Assembly: GCA_017607445.1 (NCBI GenBank)
Contig: JAEVHH010000004.1
Span: forward strand, 5,332,001-5,396,000
Length of the DNA stretch: 64,000 bases
From: Histoplasma ohiense
Taxonomy: Eukaryota > Ascomycota > Eurotiomycetes > Onygenales > Ajellomycetaceae
Reading direction: 5' to 3'
How positions within the stretch are numbered: position 1 is the stretch's first letter; each line of letters begins with the position of its first letter. Of the stretch, positions 20,319 to 33,480 are shown one piece after another. The notes beneath the pieces were generated by a model. It searched no databases. It saw only the letters and a program-made list of their open reading frames with translations, and was not told where the DNA came from. Position numbers and translations under genes: made by a program.

Positions 20319-22720
20319 TACGGTGCTGACGATTGGTATTGTTACTGTGGATGGTGTGGCTGTGGTTGTGCGGGTCGGATGAAGAGGTTTGCGAAGACCC
20401 AGCAGGCTCGTGCTCCTCATGCTCTTGCTCACGATCCTCATCCGAGTCGCTGGCCACAACCTGTTGCCCGTTTTGCTGGGTTTCATGGGTACGGCGGTGT
20501 CTGCAAAAACAGCAACGACGTTAAGTTAGCGGGGGTAGCTCCTCACAAAACTTTGTGGCACTATATTTAGCCAGTCTGAAGTGAGAAAAAGAAAAGTGAA
20601 ACATACTGGGCAAGATTGTCCGACCGTGAAAAGGCCCTGTTGCAGTATGGGCACGGGTAGGGGCGTTCTTGAGTGTGGGTCCTTACGTGTCTAGGCGCCC
20701 AGTCAGCAACTCGGCGGTTAGAAAACAATTTAAAACTCGACAGCATTTGAGCCACACAAAGGCTCCAAATCAAAATTAGAAGTACTTACCGTTTCAGATG
20801 CTCGAGTCTCTTGAACAACCTACCACATGACGGGATGGGGCATGAATGTGATTTCTGAGGATAAGGGCCAAGCTCCATCATGGTAGCACTGCGGGCGCGA
20901 CGAACGGGGCCTGGCCGATCCGTCTTCCAATTGGCTGAGTTCGCGGCAACAGACTTACCAAGTTGGTCGCCGCTAGGTAACGATGACAGCTCATCGGGGC
21001 CTTGGATCATAGACACCTGGTGCTCGCGGGGGCTTTCCTCCAAACTTGGCAGTGGAGTACCCGTGCGAGATATTTCATGCAGCAAATCCTTTTGGTTCAC
21101 AACGGTAGATGTGAAACTATTGGTTAGGCCTGGAGGCGAGTCGCCGTTTGACTCCTCCCCTTCCATAACTGCCGGGACAGAGCTGGACATGGAACGGCGA
21201 AGCTCACTTGGTTGGGTCACAGAATAGGCATGGGAGTGGCCGTGGGACGGGTTAGAATGCTGCTGGGCATGTCCAGTTGCCGCTGCAATGGCATTAGTGA
21301 TACTGGAAGAGATCGATGACCGTCGTCTCCGTTGTTTGTAGGTTGGGGACCCCTCAATGACAGAGTATACATTGGTGGTTGGGAATGTTCGGGTTGCTGT
21401 AGAAAACTGCGGTCCTGCAAGATTGGACGGCGGAAGTTGCATAGTGGGTGTGAAGTCTGTCGAGTTCCCAAGATCGGGGACGCCCATATACAAGCTAGTG
21501 TCCTCATTGGCAATGTATGCAGGCTCCTGGCCAAGATGAAGTGCATGCTGTGGCGGTGTAATTGGTTCGAAGGATATACCTCGAGGACCAAACTCATCAT
21601 AGTGTGATGAAACGAATGACGGGGCCGGTGAATACTCCATAAACGTCGGCATGGAAGTATGGCGCTGGTGAATTCTCGAGACTGGCGTGCCGTTTCGATC
21701 GTAGTTAAAATGACTCATGTCCTGTTCGGATTTGCTCATACCGTTGTTCATCGAGTTATTGGGCATCCCCACTGAATTGTACATACCCTGGTTGCTGGTG
21801 TCCTCTTGAAGAACTGGCATTGATGGGGGTAGTTGGGGTGGTGGCATAGAATCGGTGGCTCTACCCATCGGGGAAGTAGAGTGAGAGAAGGTTGTGCTGG
21901 CGTGGGCAGAGAAAGAAGACGAATTCGCTTGTTGGGCCTTTGTGAGTTGCTCAAAGAGAGACTGTGATGAATCGAATTCGAAGGACAGGGCAGGCTCATT
22001 GACCGCCACAGTAGTTGCTTCCTGACCCATCTTTTCACGCTTCAAATCCCGCTCCAATGCGTCAAGGAAGAGCCGATCGTGAGGTACACTATACCAGTAG
22101 AACACCTTTTGTTTTTTCTGCGTTCGAATACAGTTATTCTTATAAAGGAAGTCTAAAAAGGCGCTCTTCGGTTCCTCGAGGGACGCATCGGTCCCGGATT
22201 TGAGGTTGCGAAGATCAGAGAAAATGCCCTCTTCGAACTTCTTGGTGTTTTTAACCGGGCGGCCAAAGGCCTGGAATCGAAAGGATAAGCATCGCACGAT
22301 GTCCGTTCCCGAGATATGGAAAAGGTTATTCCTGCGATCTCCCATTAGACTCTGCTGATCTTCTCCTCCCATTTCCCATGCTTTGTACATACCATAAAAC
22401 ACAGGAGACATAGTCGCCTGTTGGGAGTAGGAATCGTCTGATGAGTTGATCTGGGGTCCAATCAACCGGAGCAGATATGAGGAAGTATTTTACTGCAGCG
22501 CGCGCTGAATTAGCGATGGTGCTTTTGGGTGACTTAAGGACTCTTTATGGCGGCTACTACAGAAACAGTAAAAAGACACAGCAGACTCACAATTATCGAC
22601 TTGCTGGAGGGCAACCTGTGCATCTTGGGGGAGACTTTGTTGAGCCTCATTGGAAAGCATGAAGGTTTCTGGTTTCTGTGGTGGTGCCATCGAAGCGCCA
22701 TGCTGCGAATACATCGCCAT
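20134..22720 (-). CDS. steA: Ste12/SteA transcription factor (STE domain plus two C2H2 fingers)
   Basis: Nuclear target of the pheromone/invasive-growth MAP kinase pathway that governs mating and development. Exons 22720..22591, 22492..22393, 22331..20790, 20690..20607 and 20500..20134 give 740 residues, normal for filamentous-ascomycete SteA. The STE homeodomain-like DNA-binding region spans about residues 44-155 (KYFLISAPVDWTPDQLIRRF, NNLFHISGTDIVRCLSFRF, KKQKVFYWYSVPHDRLFLDA). Two C2H2 fingers lie near 570-625: CPIPSCGRLFKRLEHLKRHVRTH-type and CPYCNRAFSRSDNLAQHRRTH-type. Introns interrupt Trp in the STE domain and Arg/Gln in the fingers, with exact phase. Ser/Pro-rich sequence between the domains offers MAPK sites. 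The C-terminal exon is low complexity (eight serines, then Asn runs). Either ATG 22720 or 22714 could start; the second matches Aspergillus SteA more closely (MYSQHGA). Confidence 0.95.
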
Positions 22721-24026
22721 TTGCGAGTCAACCTATCTCTAACAAGATCGAGAGTGTCAGTCACATATCGTAATGAGGATGCATTCTGATTATATTTAGA
22801 AATGATTTTTTGTCTTCCGCAGGGCTGTGTCTTCTCAGAAGATAGGCAGCACAGCAGAAGGCTGAGCGAGGAGCGGCCCAGCAAGGAGAAAAGGGTAGAG
22901 GAAGGCGGGAACCAACCGTCTTGTGGGGTAGTCAAAACTACACGGGACAACGATGCAATCGATGGGCTCCAGCCACGCAATAGGAGAAGAAACGAAAATG
23001 GAGAAGAGAAAACGATTGTTAAAAAGGGTTGGAATAGGGTGCTGTTTTAGATGGTTGTGAGAGGAGCCAGCCTCCAAAAAAATGTATCCCAAGCACTAAT
23101 GCGAATCCTATCAAGAAGAAAGGAAGAAGAGAAGAGTAAATTGGGCCAGCCCGAATCAACGTTTTCTCTATCTTTCTTTACTATGTTCTTTTTATCTTTT
23201 AAATCTTATGAACGCTTGGATTGTTGCCTCGATCCTTTCGTTCGTTTGAGAACGGAAGACAGAGCGAGAGGTGACTTTGGAGCGCTCGACAGGATGGACT
23301 GAGGGTGTGTGATGGAATCGAAACGAAGGTATTTAAAAGGTAATGGTAAATGATGGGCGACGCTGGTTTCCAAAGAAACGAAAAATAGAAGTAGAAGCGA
23401 AAGAAGAAAGTAGAGAAAGAAGAAAAAGAGAAGGCACAACAACAGGAAAACAGGATGACTGAACTAGGTGGGGGACCAGGAGTGAGGAAGAGGAGGAAGA
23501 AGAGGAAGAGGCAGAAGTAGAAGAAGACGACTGGAGGGAAGAAGAGTGTTGTTAGAAGATCGTGAAGGGGGCGGGACGGGAGGGTGAGATAAGGGAAAAA
23601 AAAGTAGAGCCAACTGGCAAGCAGGCCCAGAGAAGCGAGCAGAACGAAAGAACTGAGTTTTCAAGCGATCAAAGACTAGAACGCAGCAGGACAGGGTGAG
23701 TCGACACTGGCCGCTGGGACGGGCACCGTGGACGGTTGGGCAGTTTGTCCAGTGGGTGCTGGTGGAGGAGACGAGGTTCAAAAAAACGGGGCTGGCAGAG
23801 GGTTTGGTGGGCCTCAGACCACTGGACACGCTGGGCACTGGAGACTGGAACAGGAGACAGGAGACAGCGGATGACTGGCTGGAATCGGTGGAGAGACTAG
23901 GACACTAGGGCAGGTCGGGGGCCAGGTAGTGCGCCCTTAAGTGCGCCCTTAGCTCCGCGACGGGTCGACGACGCAGTCCAGTCAAGGTGCTGGATGACAG
24001 CAGCGAGAAGCTGACGAGCAGGCAAG

Positions 24027-24031
24027 CGACG

Positions 24032-24063
<32 letters not shown>
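24027..24063. repeat. (CGA)n/(GAC)n microsatellite
   Basis: About ten GAC triplets followed by GGCGGCGGC. Confidence 0.9.
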
Positions 24064-24064
<1 letters not shown>

Positions 24065-24140
24065 AGAGGGTTAATTATAGTCTTATAGTCGCATTGATCT
24101 TGAAGAACAAGCGGACTACGGAGCACGGAGTGCGCTTATC

Positions 24141-24170
24141 TGCTCTCTCTCTCTCGCTCTCTCTCTCTCA
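24141..24170. repeat. (CT)n microsatellite
   Basis: CT dinucleotide run with one interruption, upstream of the Ste12-like gene. Confidence 0.9.
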
Positions 24171-24290
24171 TTCATACTCACGCACGCACATATACAATCA
24201 CACTCCCAACCAGGCTGTATTATAATGTCATACTGATTTCTACTGATTCGACAACTGCGTATAGGTATCGTACAGCCCATACAGAGTTAC

Positions 24291-24292
<2 letters not shown>

Positions 24293-24321
<29 letters not shown>

Positions 24322-24334
24322 CATACATACATAC
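24293..24334. repeat. (CATA)n microsatellite
   Basis: About ten perfect ACAT tetranucleotides. Confidence 0.93.
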
Positions 24335-25951
24335 GCAATTACATGCTCAAGTTGGCCGTATTAAGTTACATGGATTCCAGTGGGCGTGCTGGAGGTCCAG
24401 CCCCCCAAAGAGAATGGAGTTAGGAATTACAGAAAATCAATCATCGAAAAAGCGCCGCAACCAAACCGCAGGATGCAAAAGCTTTGGCAAAACCTTACAC
24501 TGAAATCAATTGTCGCTCTCCCGCCCGAGATTTTCTTGCTGGCCCACCAGCCAGCGCCTATCTCTCTATCGCCCATGACCATCTTATCTTCTCTCCCTCT
24601 CCCTCTCCCAGCGCTAAAATGCATACAATGCGTATCCAAAAATAGCTCACCAGCAGCACAAGCCTCCACGGAAGCAGGAAAAGAAAAGAGAAGAAAAAAA
24701 ACCGGAAAAAGCAAAGAACAAGAAAATAAGAAATACGCTTTGGAATAGGTGCAGTCGGCATAAGCTCTGCTGAACTCTGGATTGCCCGGTTCCGTTCCTG
24801 GAGCTTAAACCTCAATCAACTCTCTGGCTGGGTAAACCAAACATCCCACATCCCACATCCCACCCTCATTACCTGGCTCTTGCATTTCCCTCCCATAGCT
24901 CTTGTGTGTCCAGAACCCGCAGGGTTGCAAGGAGCCTTTTTCTGAGAAAGCCGGCTGTTGTCATTAAGCTGCGTACGGATGTTACTTACGGGTGGGAAGG
25001 GAAACGCGGGTAGCGGAACAAAACACGAACGTGATCATATACTGAATGTAGATTTAGCATAGGTTAAGCTGTGTCGTCGTCGGGTCAAGCCTGGTGTCAA
25101 TGCCCTCTCTCCAAACATGGATTCTTCGTCTGTGGCAAACTCACGATGAGTCTGATCATCATATGCAAAAGACTATTTTATTCCTTGTCACGGGAGCGTA
25201 AAAATCAAAATAGAATACAACAAATAGATATAGATATAGATATAAAGTAAAATAAAATAAAATAAAAAAATGCAAAATAAAATAAGACAAGACGAAGGTT
25301 TTTTTCTTTTTTTCCTCTTTTTTTCCAAGACTTTCCACTATCTATCGATAAACCTATCTTGGCGATGTAAACCCCCCCCTGCTTGCACCATGAACCTAAA
25401 AATCGACATATCATACCCCATCCCTCCCCCTCTCTCCCGCCAAGGCGTCCCTTTGCACTCGTCCATTCAAGGGGGTAAAAGGTTGGGCCAGTAGCGCGTT
25501 TCATCAGAGCCCAAGCGAAAAAAAAATAAAAAATAAAATAAAATAAAAGAACCTCGGTGGATAGCCCCCGACGGAATAATTTACCCGCCCAAGCATGGGA
25601 AAAGGGAAAAGAATAAAAATAAAAAGTAAAAATAAAACGAAATTACCCACGGGATTCATCATTCATCATCGGACGCGTTTTCCGACCTTCTGCTGAAGGT
25701 CCCTACCTACGTCAATGACTTTTTATTTCCCCCTCCTTTCTTTCTGGAAAACTACAAAGGGGAAAAGGTGAAGGGAGAAGGAGATGATGAGGGAGGAGGA
25801 AAGTACAGTGTAGAATGGACGAGGAGAAAATGTGGCATCCATGGATGTGAATGTGCATCTTGTCCCCCTCACGTGAATTACAACGAAATCGGGAGGATTT
25901 TCTAGGTTTTTACTCGAATCGTGTAGAAGATAGATAAGATGCAGAGTAAGA

Positions 25952-25953
<2 letters not shown>

Positions 25954-25985
<32 letters not shown>
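25954..25985. repeat. (AAT)n microsatellite
   Basis: About ten ATA/AAT triplets. Confidence 0.9.
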
Positions 25986-27293
25986 CAATCCTTGGGCATG
26001 GTTCTCTACCAATACAAAGAAGCTCTATATACAATAATCATAGCAAAGAAAAACCAACAGCTCGTAGAAAATCCCTGAAGCCCTGCCCATGCAACCAACT
26101 CGAAGTAAGCCATCTATCTGATCGGAAGATACACTCTCCAACCCGCAAGATGCCAAGAGTCGGATCAAGAGTTAAGGCTGATGACGAAACAACAGAAAGA
26201 AAAGTATAAAAGAAGTTAAGGTTAACTAGCAGCTTTAAAAGTTAGAAGCAAAGAAAATTAATGGAAAATTAATGGAAAAGGGCTCAAAAGAGTAGAAGGG
26301 GAAAAAAAGCAGTGATTGCACACATAAAGAAGAAGAAAAAGAAAAAGAAAGAAAGGAAAAATTGAACCAAAAAAGAAAAAAAAAAAAAAAGCAATCATTC
26401 AGAAGAAGACGAAGTTGAGCCAACCAAGGACTTTTACTTATATAAATTTCTTGAGGATTTATTTTTTTGTTACGCTGTAGTTACACCTTTCCCGTTTTTG
26501 GCACCATTTCCTCAAAAAGCGCTCTTCCGTGCGAGATACCTTTTCCATCATTCACCCGGCCGTGTTGGTGGGTAACCTTAGCCATTTACAGTAGTTGGGA
26601 AAAATGTGGGTTTGCGGAAAAAGGATAAAAACATGTTAGATGAAACACATGGATCCCATCCCTTCTTGTTTGAACAAGAACCGGCCTACCAACCCCTCAA
26701 TAAAAAATTACTGCTTAACGATATTACTAATAAGCTTGCGGGTGAGAAGAATGACGATAACGCCAGATGGAATGGTGAATTACAATGTTGAACACTGATT
26801 GAGAGAGATAGTTAGTTACTTGGATACATATCTTGATTTGACGTAATATTTTCTTTTCTTTTTGTTGTTGAGAGAGGAGAAACAAAAAAAAAATAAAATA
26901 AAATACCCCGTTTGCAGATATAACCCCAACAACTACACCACACCAATTATAATGCACCCATGGAAGTTGGCAGATCATATAACATTCAACTTCTAAAACC
27001 AGAGTAGGGCACGTTACATCTAGAACCAAAGAGTTTTTTCAAGCAGATGCACCTTTGTCTTTTTTGTGTTCTTATGAAAAAATGAAAAAAATGAAAAAAA
27101 TGAAAAAAAATTCTCTCAATATATATAGATATATACAGCCTCACGACCAAAAAACAACAGGTCAGGCCGTCAGGGTGAAGAGCAGAGGAAAGAAAGGAAG
27201 AATAAAGCATTCTCAAAAGTAATAATAGCTCCAAGAAAAGAAATTCATGATCAATGGATGCAAAAATAAATAATTAATTATAATATGAATATG

Positions 27294-27297
<4 letters not shown>

Positions 27298-27330
<33 letters not shown>
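27298..27330. repeat. 33-base poly(A) tract
   Basis: Uninterrupted A run, followed by GCTAAATAAAAC. No retroposed coding sequence was recognised on its 5' side. Confidence 0.9.
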
Positions 27331-27334
<4 letters not shown>

Positions 27335-28371
27335 AATAAAACAACACTAAGTTCCCGTTTTGAGTTTTTGGATGCTCGTGCCGCCGCGGTTGAAGCCAAA
27401 ATTCAAGTTGAGTGTATTTTAGTTAAACTACTTAACTTGGGTGACTGTATGGTCTCCTTACGTCATCATCAAGAATTTTCTTGGGAGGAAGATGGGGGTT
27501 TCCAACGCCACCGTCCTCCCGTCCCCGTATATAACCAGGGCCTGTTAAGCTGAGTTTCGAGCTTGGGGTGGTAAGTGCCATGTGTGTTCGAGTTTTCCTA
27601 CAGTGTGGGCTTTGTTTTTTTTTTAACTTTCCAAGGAGGACAAGAGCAAGAGCGAAAAAAGAAAAAAGAATGAAGGAAGGAAGGGAAAAATATCAAAATA
27701 GAACTTCAAAGAACAAAACTGCCCATGCACATCTCTTTTATATAAGAGAATCAGATCCTACAGTGGTTGGGCAAAAGATATGGGCCTGTTTAGGGGTTGA
27801 AGTCCAAAGCTTGGCCGCTGAGCACTAAGCTAGTCTACAGGTATCAAGTTCCGATTCATGGGAACTCACTCCTCTGCGCATGGTTATTTGTGTAACTAGT
27901 AACTACCACCTATCATTCTTCATAATATCCAAGAAATCGTCAAGAGATATTAGTATATATAAACAGATAAAAGTTTGAATATCTTGCCTCGGTTGTATAT
28001 GGATGTCATATAATAACCTTGGAAAGGATCAAGCCGTATTATGCTTGGTCTGCACGGCACCACAATCCAAGGACATGCACTGCGCCAGCAATCCAATTAA
28101 ATCGAGAATAACAATAGTATTTCTTCCAAGTTTTTCCCGACCTACCACCTCCCTTCCCGTTGGAGAAAAAGGAAGAAGAAAAAAAGGGTAACTCTTCTCA
28201 TCCCGGGGGGGGTATGTCCTGGACTTTACCGCACATACTGCAACTGCAAGGTTACAATGTACAGTACCTAAAGCTGAAACGGCAATTCCCTGGTCTGGTT
28301 GGTGCTATATATTTCTTTTTTGGCTCTATCTCATACTCAGCAGCCCAAGAGAGTTATAGAAAGGCCATGAA

Positions 28372-28394
28372 ACACACACACACACACACACACA
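28372..28394. repeat. (CA)n microsatellite
   Basis: About eleven CA dinucleotides. Confidence 0.9.
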
Positions 28395-28779
28395 ATCAAC
28401 CCCCACCACTCCTCCAAATCCCAGCAGCACGGGATTCGGCCGGCATCCTCAGGTAGACAGTGAGGATCTGCCAGAAGCCGCAGGAGGCAGACCTGACGAG
28501 AGGGAAATTGCATCCGGCACTCTGGAATTGGTGGGTCCCAAGTGATTCTGGAATTCAGATGCTTTTTGTTCTCGTTCAGTCGGTCCAATCTATCCTGTTG
28601 AGGGGGCCTTGGGTAGGGATTCTTGATGATGTATGATGTTTGGAAGAAGGATGTATGACCGGGGTGGTCAGAGCTGAAGTTGAGCTGTGCCATTGTTCTG
28701 AAAGCGAGGGAGGGGTGAGCGGGGGGTGTGACTTAGGTGGTTTGTGCTTGCAATTTGTCCCTCTCTCTTGACTTGGCTT

Positions 28780-28826
28780 TTCTTCTTCTTTCTTCTTCTT
28801 CTTCTTCTTCTTCTTCTTCTTCTTCT
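28780..28826. repeat. (CTT)n microsatellite
   Basis: About fourteen TTC/CTT triplets with one interruption. Confidence 0.9.
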
Positions 28827-31183
28827 GTTGCTGCTGCTTCTTTGGGCGGATAGGAGAGCATAGTCATGGGCGATGAGGGTACTGTAAGTTTCTTTAGTTA
28901 GGTCGCTTCCACACTTTTCTGTGTCTGTTTTTTGTCTCTTTCTTCCTTGATATATGTTTCCTTAACTTTTTCTTTTTTCCCCCTCTTCACTGAGCGAACG
29001 GGCCAACTTGATTAGTTTGGTTGGTTGGCTCAGGTTGGTTGGTTTGGTTTGTTGGGGTTTCTGGTGCGGTGCTTTCCTAAGGATTTCGATTGTTCTAGTT
29101 CTAGGTACAGATCCACTTAAGCTATTGCTCACAACAGATGTTAGCACAATGTCAAGGGTTCCAAGCCAATCGATCGCCCTGCTTGAGGATGACAACTTGA
29201 CAAGCTTGGTGATTTGCAGTGTCGATTGGAAATTAACACTGGGTGATATACAAATTGTCGTCGAAGCCAGCATAATGCCCAGGCACGCTTTACAACTGCA
29301 CAGATGGCAATTATCTGTCATAAAAATTGTGAGTAGTTTCACTAGCTAACTCACTGCGTAGTTAGTGAGCCTTCCCGAGGACAGAGGCGATTACGCGAGG
29401 CAAAACGTACTGAGCCATTTGTGAGAAATACTCTACGATAGCAGTACTATGGAAACACAATCCGTACATCGGAAACCCCCTGAGAATGCTAAGGCCTGAA
29501 TAAGCTCAAACACATCTATCTACAAGCCTCTCGTGCAGTACAAGAGGTTGAACTTTAGAAGGATCAAAGTTTGATGATATGTATATAGTTAAGAACCTTT
29601 CTTCAAATAATAGCCTCTCAGTTTTGGCATCGTGTTTATGGGACTTTTAACTATATACTTACTGCCTTGAGTCCCAGTGAGTTTTACAGAGCATGCACAT
29701 TCACATTCAATTGGTTCCGATTTTTCGCTGCAACAACCTTTGGAGTATCAGCAACCACCGTTAAGTCTCCTATAATCTAACACACACAGTGCCACTCACT
29801 CCTCAAAGACAGGCTGGCACCAAAAAGTGGGCCATTTGCAGATGATGTTCATGAATCATAACCGCTTTCTACTACCTCTTCCCCGAGGGAGATTCCTCCC
29901 ATGTTTTGATTTCACCAATGAATGACCGACTACAATCTGCACTGTATAGATTACATCTGTAATCCGATGCTACCTAGGGTGGGGCTGCATAGACGGATTT
30001 TGCAACGCCCCGCGCATGAACGAACAGTGGATTGGAAAGTTCATTTTCGCCTAACTGCCAAGCGCTAATTGGATTTGAATGCCTTGTAAGGATGAGATTT
30101 GATGTATTATACATTCATCCATCCAAAAAGCTTGATTTGGGGGTGTGACAGTAGCAATATATATTGTGTCATCATCTTTTTTTTGTACAAGTCCATGCCT
30201 CATCAAATGTCAAAATATGGCTGATAGCTTCCACAATCAATCTACTGCTGCCACAGCAGCTGCTGATAGAATAACAATTGATATTTCTTTCCACAATTTC
30301 AACAAAGTAAGTATATAAGATCCAACAGCAGTGGTGGGTACTAGGTAGTGATGATGATATTTTTTCCGAAAATCATTCTTACGCCATCAACGCCACCACA
30401 TCCAACGAAATATGGGATAATTATTACCACCTCTCGACGTTCATGAAGCTGGAAACGAATTCATTCCATCTTCGTGCTGCACGGAAGGAAATTTTATACA
30501 GGCTACCATGAAGGGTGGAGATTGGTGGCGTACGCCGTCAAATTTTATATTGTGGGCAAATCTGTCTCTTGCTCTTCTCCGAGACCAAATTCACTCGAAG
30601 GGCCTCAAAAAACCACTATTTCTTTTCCTTTTAACTTCTTTTTCCTTTGCTTTCTTTCTTTTCTTTTTCTTTTTCTTTTTTTCTTTCGGATTCTGCAGAA
30701 AACGCAGACAAGGAACTTCAGGTGACGAAAAGACAAATGGCCTCTAGCCTTCGCTCCACCTGTTTCACCTCTTGTCTCGAGTTTCATGATTGACAAAGGT
30801 CACACTGTGCACTGTTGCAACATTGCATTGTGTGCAGACTCGCTTGTTTCTCAAAATAAAAATAAAAATAAATCAAAAATTAAAAAAGGACAACCTATGC
30901 GGAACTAATCCGCTACCATTATCAACATCGAAGAAGAAACAACAACCAAGTAGGCAAGGTCTTTAGCATCTCCTCTTACTCGGTGCAAAATCAAACGTTC
31001 TCAAACCTTCCATCTTGTTAGAAGCGCTTTCAGCCTACCGCATATTGACCCATGAGGGGATGGATACATATGGAAAAAGACAGCCTTGAACAATCCAAAG
31101 GACTTGCTCATCTCCTCGCTTCTTCCCACTACTCCTTCCAAGGTTCCAGTCCAAGGAATTCAAAGAGACGGGGGGGGGAAAGG

Positions 31184-31188
31184 AAAAA

Positions 31189-31236
<48 letters not shown>
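31184..31236. repeat. Poly(A) fused to a (CA)n microsatellite
   Basis: A run of about 22 A passes directly into about 16 CA dinucleotides. Confidence 0.9.
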
Positions 31237-31241
<5 letters not shown>

Positions 31242-31495
31242 AGCCCCGTTAGCCACTCAAGAATGGAAACGACGGCACCCGTGGACGCAGCAGCATTTTG
31301 TTCCTGACATGTCATGCGCTTGTCCCTGTCTCAGGAGCTTTCTTGGCTATATCCCCGAATTCTGAGACCAGCGTTTCAGATTTGGAGATTGCACCCGTCG
31401 TTTGATCTGTGATGCGCCAATGCGTGATCGGATGATGGTCGGCATTAGTGCGTGCACGGAATGAACGGATCGACATGAAGAACGACTTTTATCAT

Positions 31496-31526
<31 letters not shown>

Positions 31527-33444
31527 TCTTCTTGAAAGAAAAGAGCGCTGATTTGCGAGGCGGGCGACGCAAATATTAACCTGAGAGGTTCAGTGTAATT
31601 AATGTTAGTTACATAATTATCAACATTTTTTTATATGGAGTAATCTGGAGTATTTGCAAGCCCCCGTCAAACATAAATTTAGATCAACGTCGAATGATGG
31701 CCCCCAACTATCCAGTGTCCAGTCGGAACAGAAACAGAACGAACCCATGATGTCCTCAAGAGTGAGGAGCAGTAAGCAGCCATGGCGTTTCGCATCGGTA
31801 AGTCATTATTTTAATGCTGACTCGAAAGCAAACCTGGAATACGAACGAATGCGAGTGAGCTGATGCGGGGGTGGCTGAAGTCTGAAGTCGCCTAGAGTAC
31901 GGAGTACAGACAGGCATCTTCTTAGCACCTGATCAATGGGGTTCTGGGCGATCTTAGGCGGTTTGTAGCTTATGAGGCCCTGAAACTCAGGCATTTCGTT
32001 AAAATTCCTAGGCTGCGAAATAACTAGTGGGTACTGTACCGTTGGTACCTCCCCTGCAGTTTGAAGCTATGTACTGTACAGTACTGTATGTTTTTTTTGA
32101 CCTCGGGTCTACCTTGACATGCATCTGCTCAGATTCAACTCAAGTTCATGAGAGAGTTTAGACTTGATAAACAAATAAATTGACTCTTTTTATTTCTGCG
32201 AAGTAAACTGAAGAGTAAATACAATTTCTGTTTCCTTTCTTTCAAGTTCCAAAGCTTCTGTCAAAATCATGGTGGTAAAACCTCAGTAAGAACAGTTTAT
32301 ATACCTCATTTCTGAAGATTGTGAACATACAAGCGAGGCAGACACTGACATTCAGCAACAGCTACGAATTTGTGAAAAGAAGCCTTCAAGGCCTCAAGAA
32401 CACAAACGACGCTGCTCAGCTTCCTTCAGCCTGACAGATCAAGTTCCCGGTGAGGAGTCAACGAATGTGCCGGAGGCGAGCGAAGCCTGCATCGACGTAT
32501 GCTCAGTATCATTCATCTTCCTCCAGAGAATCATTGGATATTTGGGAAAAGTGTACCCGGAGCGGTGCTGTCAGAAACACAGATTGGAATGAGAACTGTC
32601 CGAGGACCGCGTCCGCGCGTAATGTTGTCAAACATCAGAATTGGCAAAGAGGAGTCAGTGTTGCTTCAACCAGATTCTGTTGGTTTTCATCTGAGATGAA
32701 AAATTAATCCAGCAGCTAGAAGAGATTGAACAACAAGCAATATTAAACAGATATCAAAGAGGGAGCACTTCAATGGCAGCAGAGTATAAGACATAGTTCT
32801 AAGTGTTCTATTGTACGGAGATTAAGCATGTTTGGTTGGAAAAAGGAATGAGGATTGCATTGAGCGGTTTGCTTCTCACAGACAAATACCTCAAATTACT
32901 ATGCACCTCCACCAGCCTCGTGGCGTGGCGTGGCTATATAGAAAGGAAAGATTAAGCAAATTAGTTCTAATATCTCGTCTGATGTTAGAACAAAAAGTTT
33001 GCCGAATTATCTGAGCAGAAGCACGCAATCTGTTGTTTGAATCGAAGCCTTGTGAGTTTCAGCCAGCACATCAAAAATGATACTGAATCTCTCTCCATTG
33101 GCTCTGCATAGTCATGGATTGACGATTTCCTGGCAGGGATAAGACTTTGGAATGTGATTCTTTCGCATTAAAAGACATGCCGTATGACACGCAAGAGGGT
33201 AAGGGAGAGCGGGATCGCCCGAACTGCTTTCCTTGAGGAAATGGAGAGAGCTAAGACACATTCGCAATGAACAAATGCTCTGATGTCAAAAGAGTGTCAC
33301 GTTGATTCTCAAAGCGTTTCTCGGGCACGTATCCGTGCCGTTCATATCTTCCTTGCTAATCGTCCTCATCCCGGGCAAGGAGTTGTTTAAAAACATCAAG
33401 CCAACATATCAGGTGGAGGTACACTGATGCACCCCGAACTTGCG

Positions 33445-33480
33445 AAAAAAAAATAAATAAATAAATAAATAAATAAATAA
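33445..33480. repeat. (AAAT)n microsatellite
   Basis: About eight AAAT tetranucleotides. Confidence 0.9.

Noticed and set aside
27241..27330. Retroposed gene copy upstream of the 33-base poly(A)
   Set aside because: No coding sequence or target-site duplication could be recognised; simple homopolymer expansion is enough.
28337..28693. 118-codon minus frame starting MAQLNFSSDHPGHTS
   Set aside because: Starts at a true ATG and has mixed composition, but runs into translation of a CA repeat and shows no recognised motif; not enough for a gene call.
28962..29349. Overlapping 113- and 126-codon frames on opposite strands
   Set aside because: Composition follows GGTTGGTT-like low-complexity DNA; no domain.
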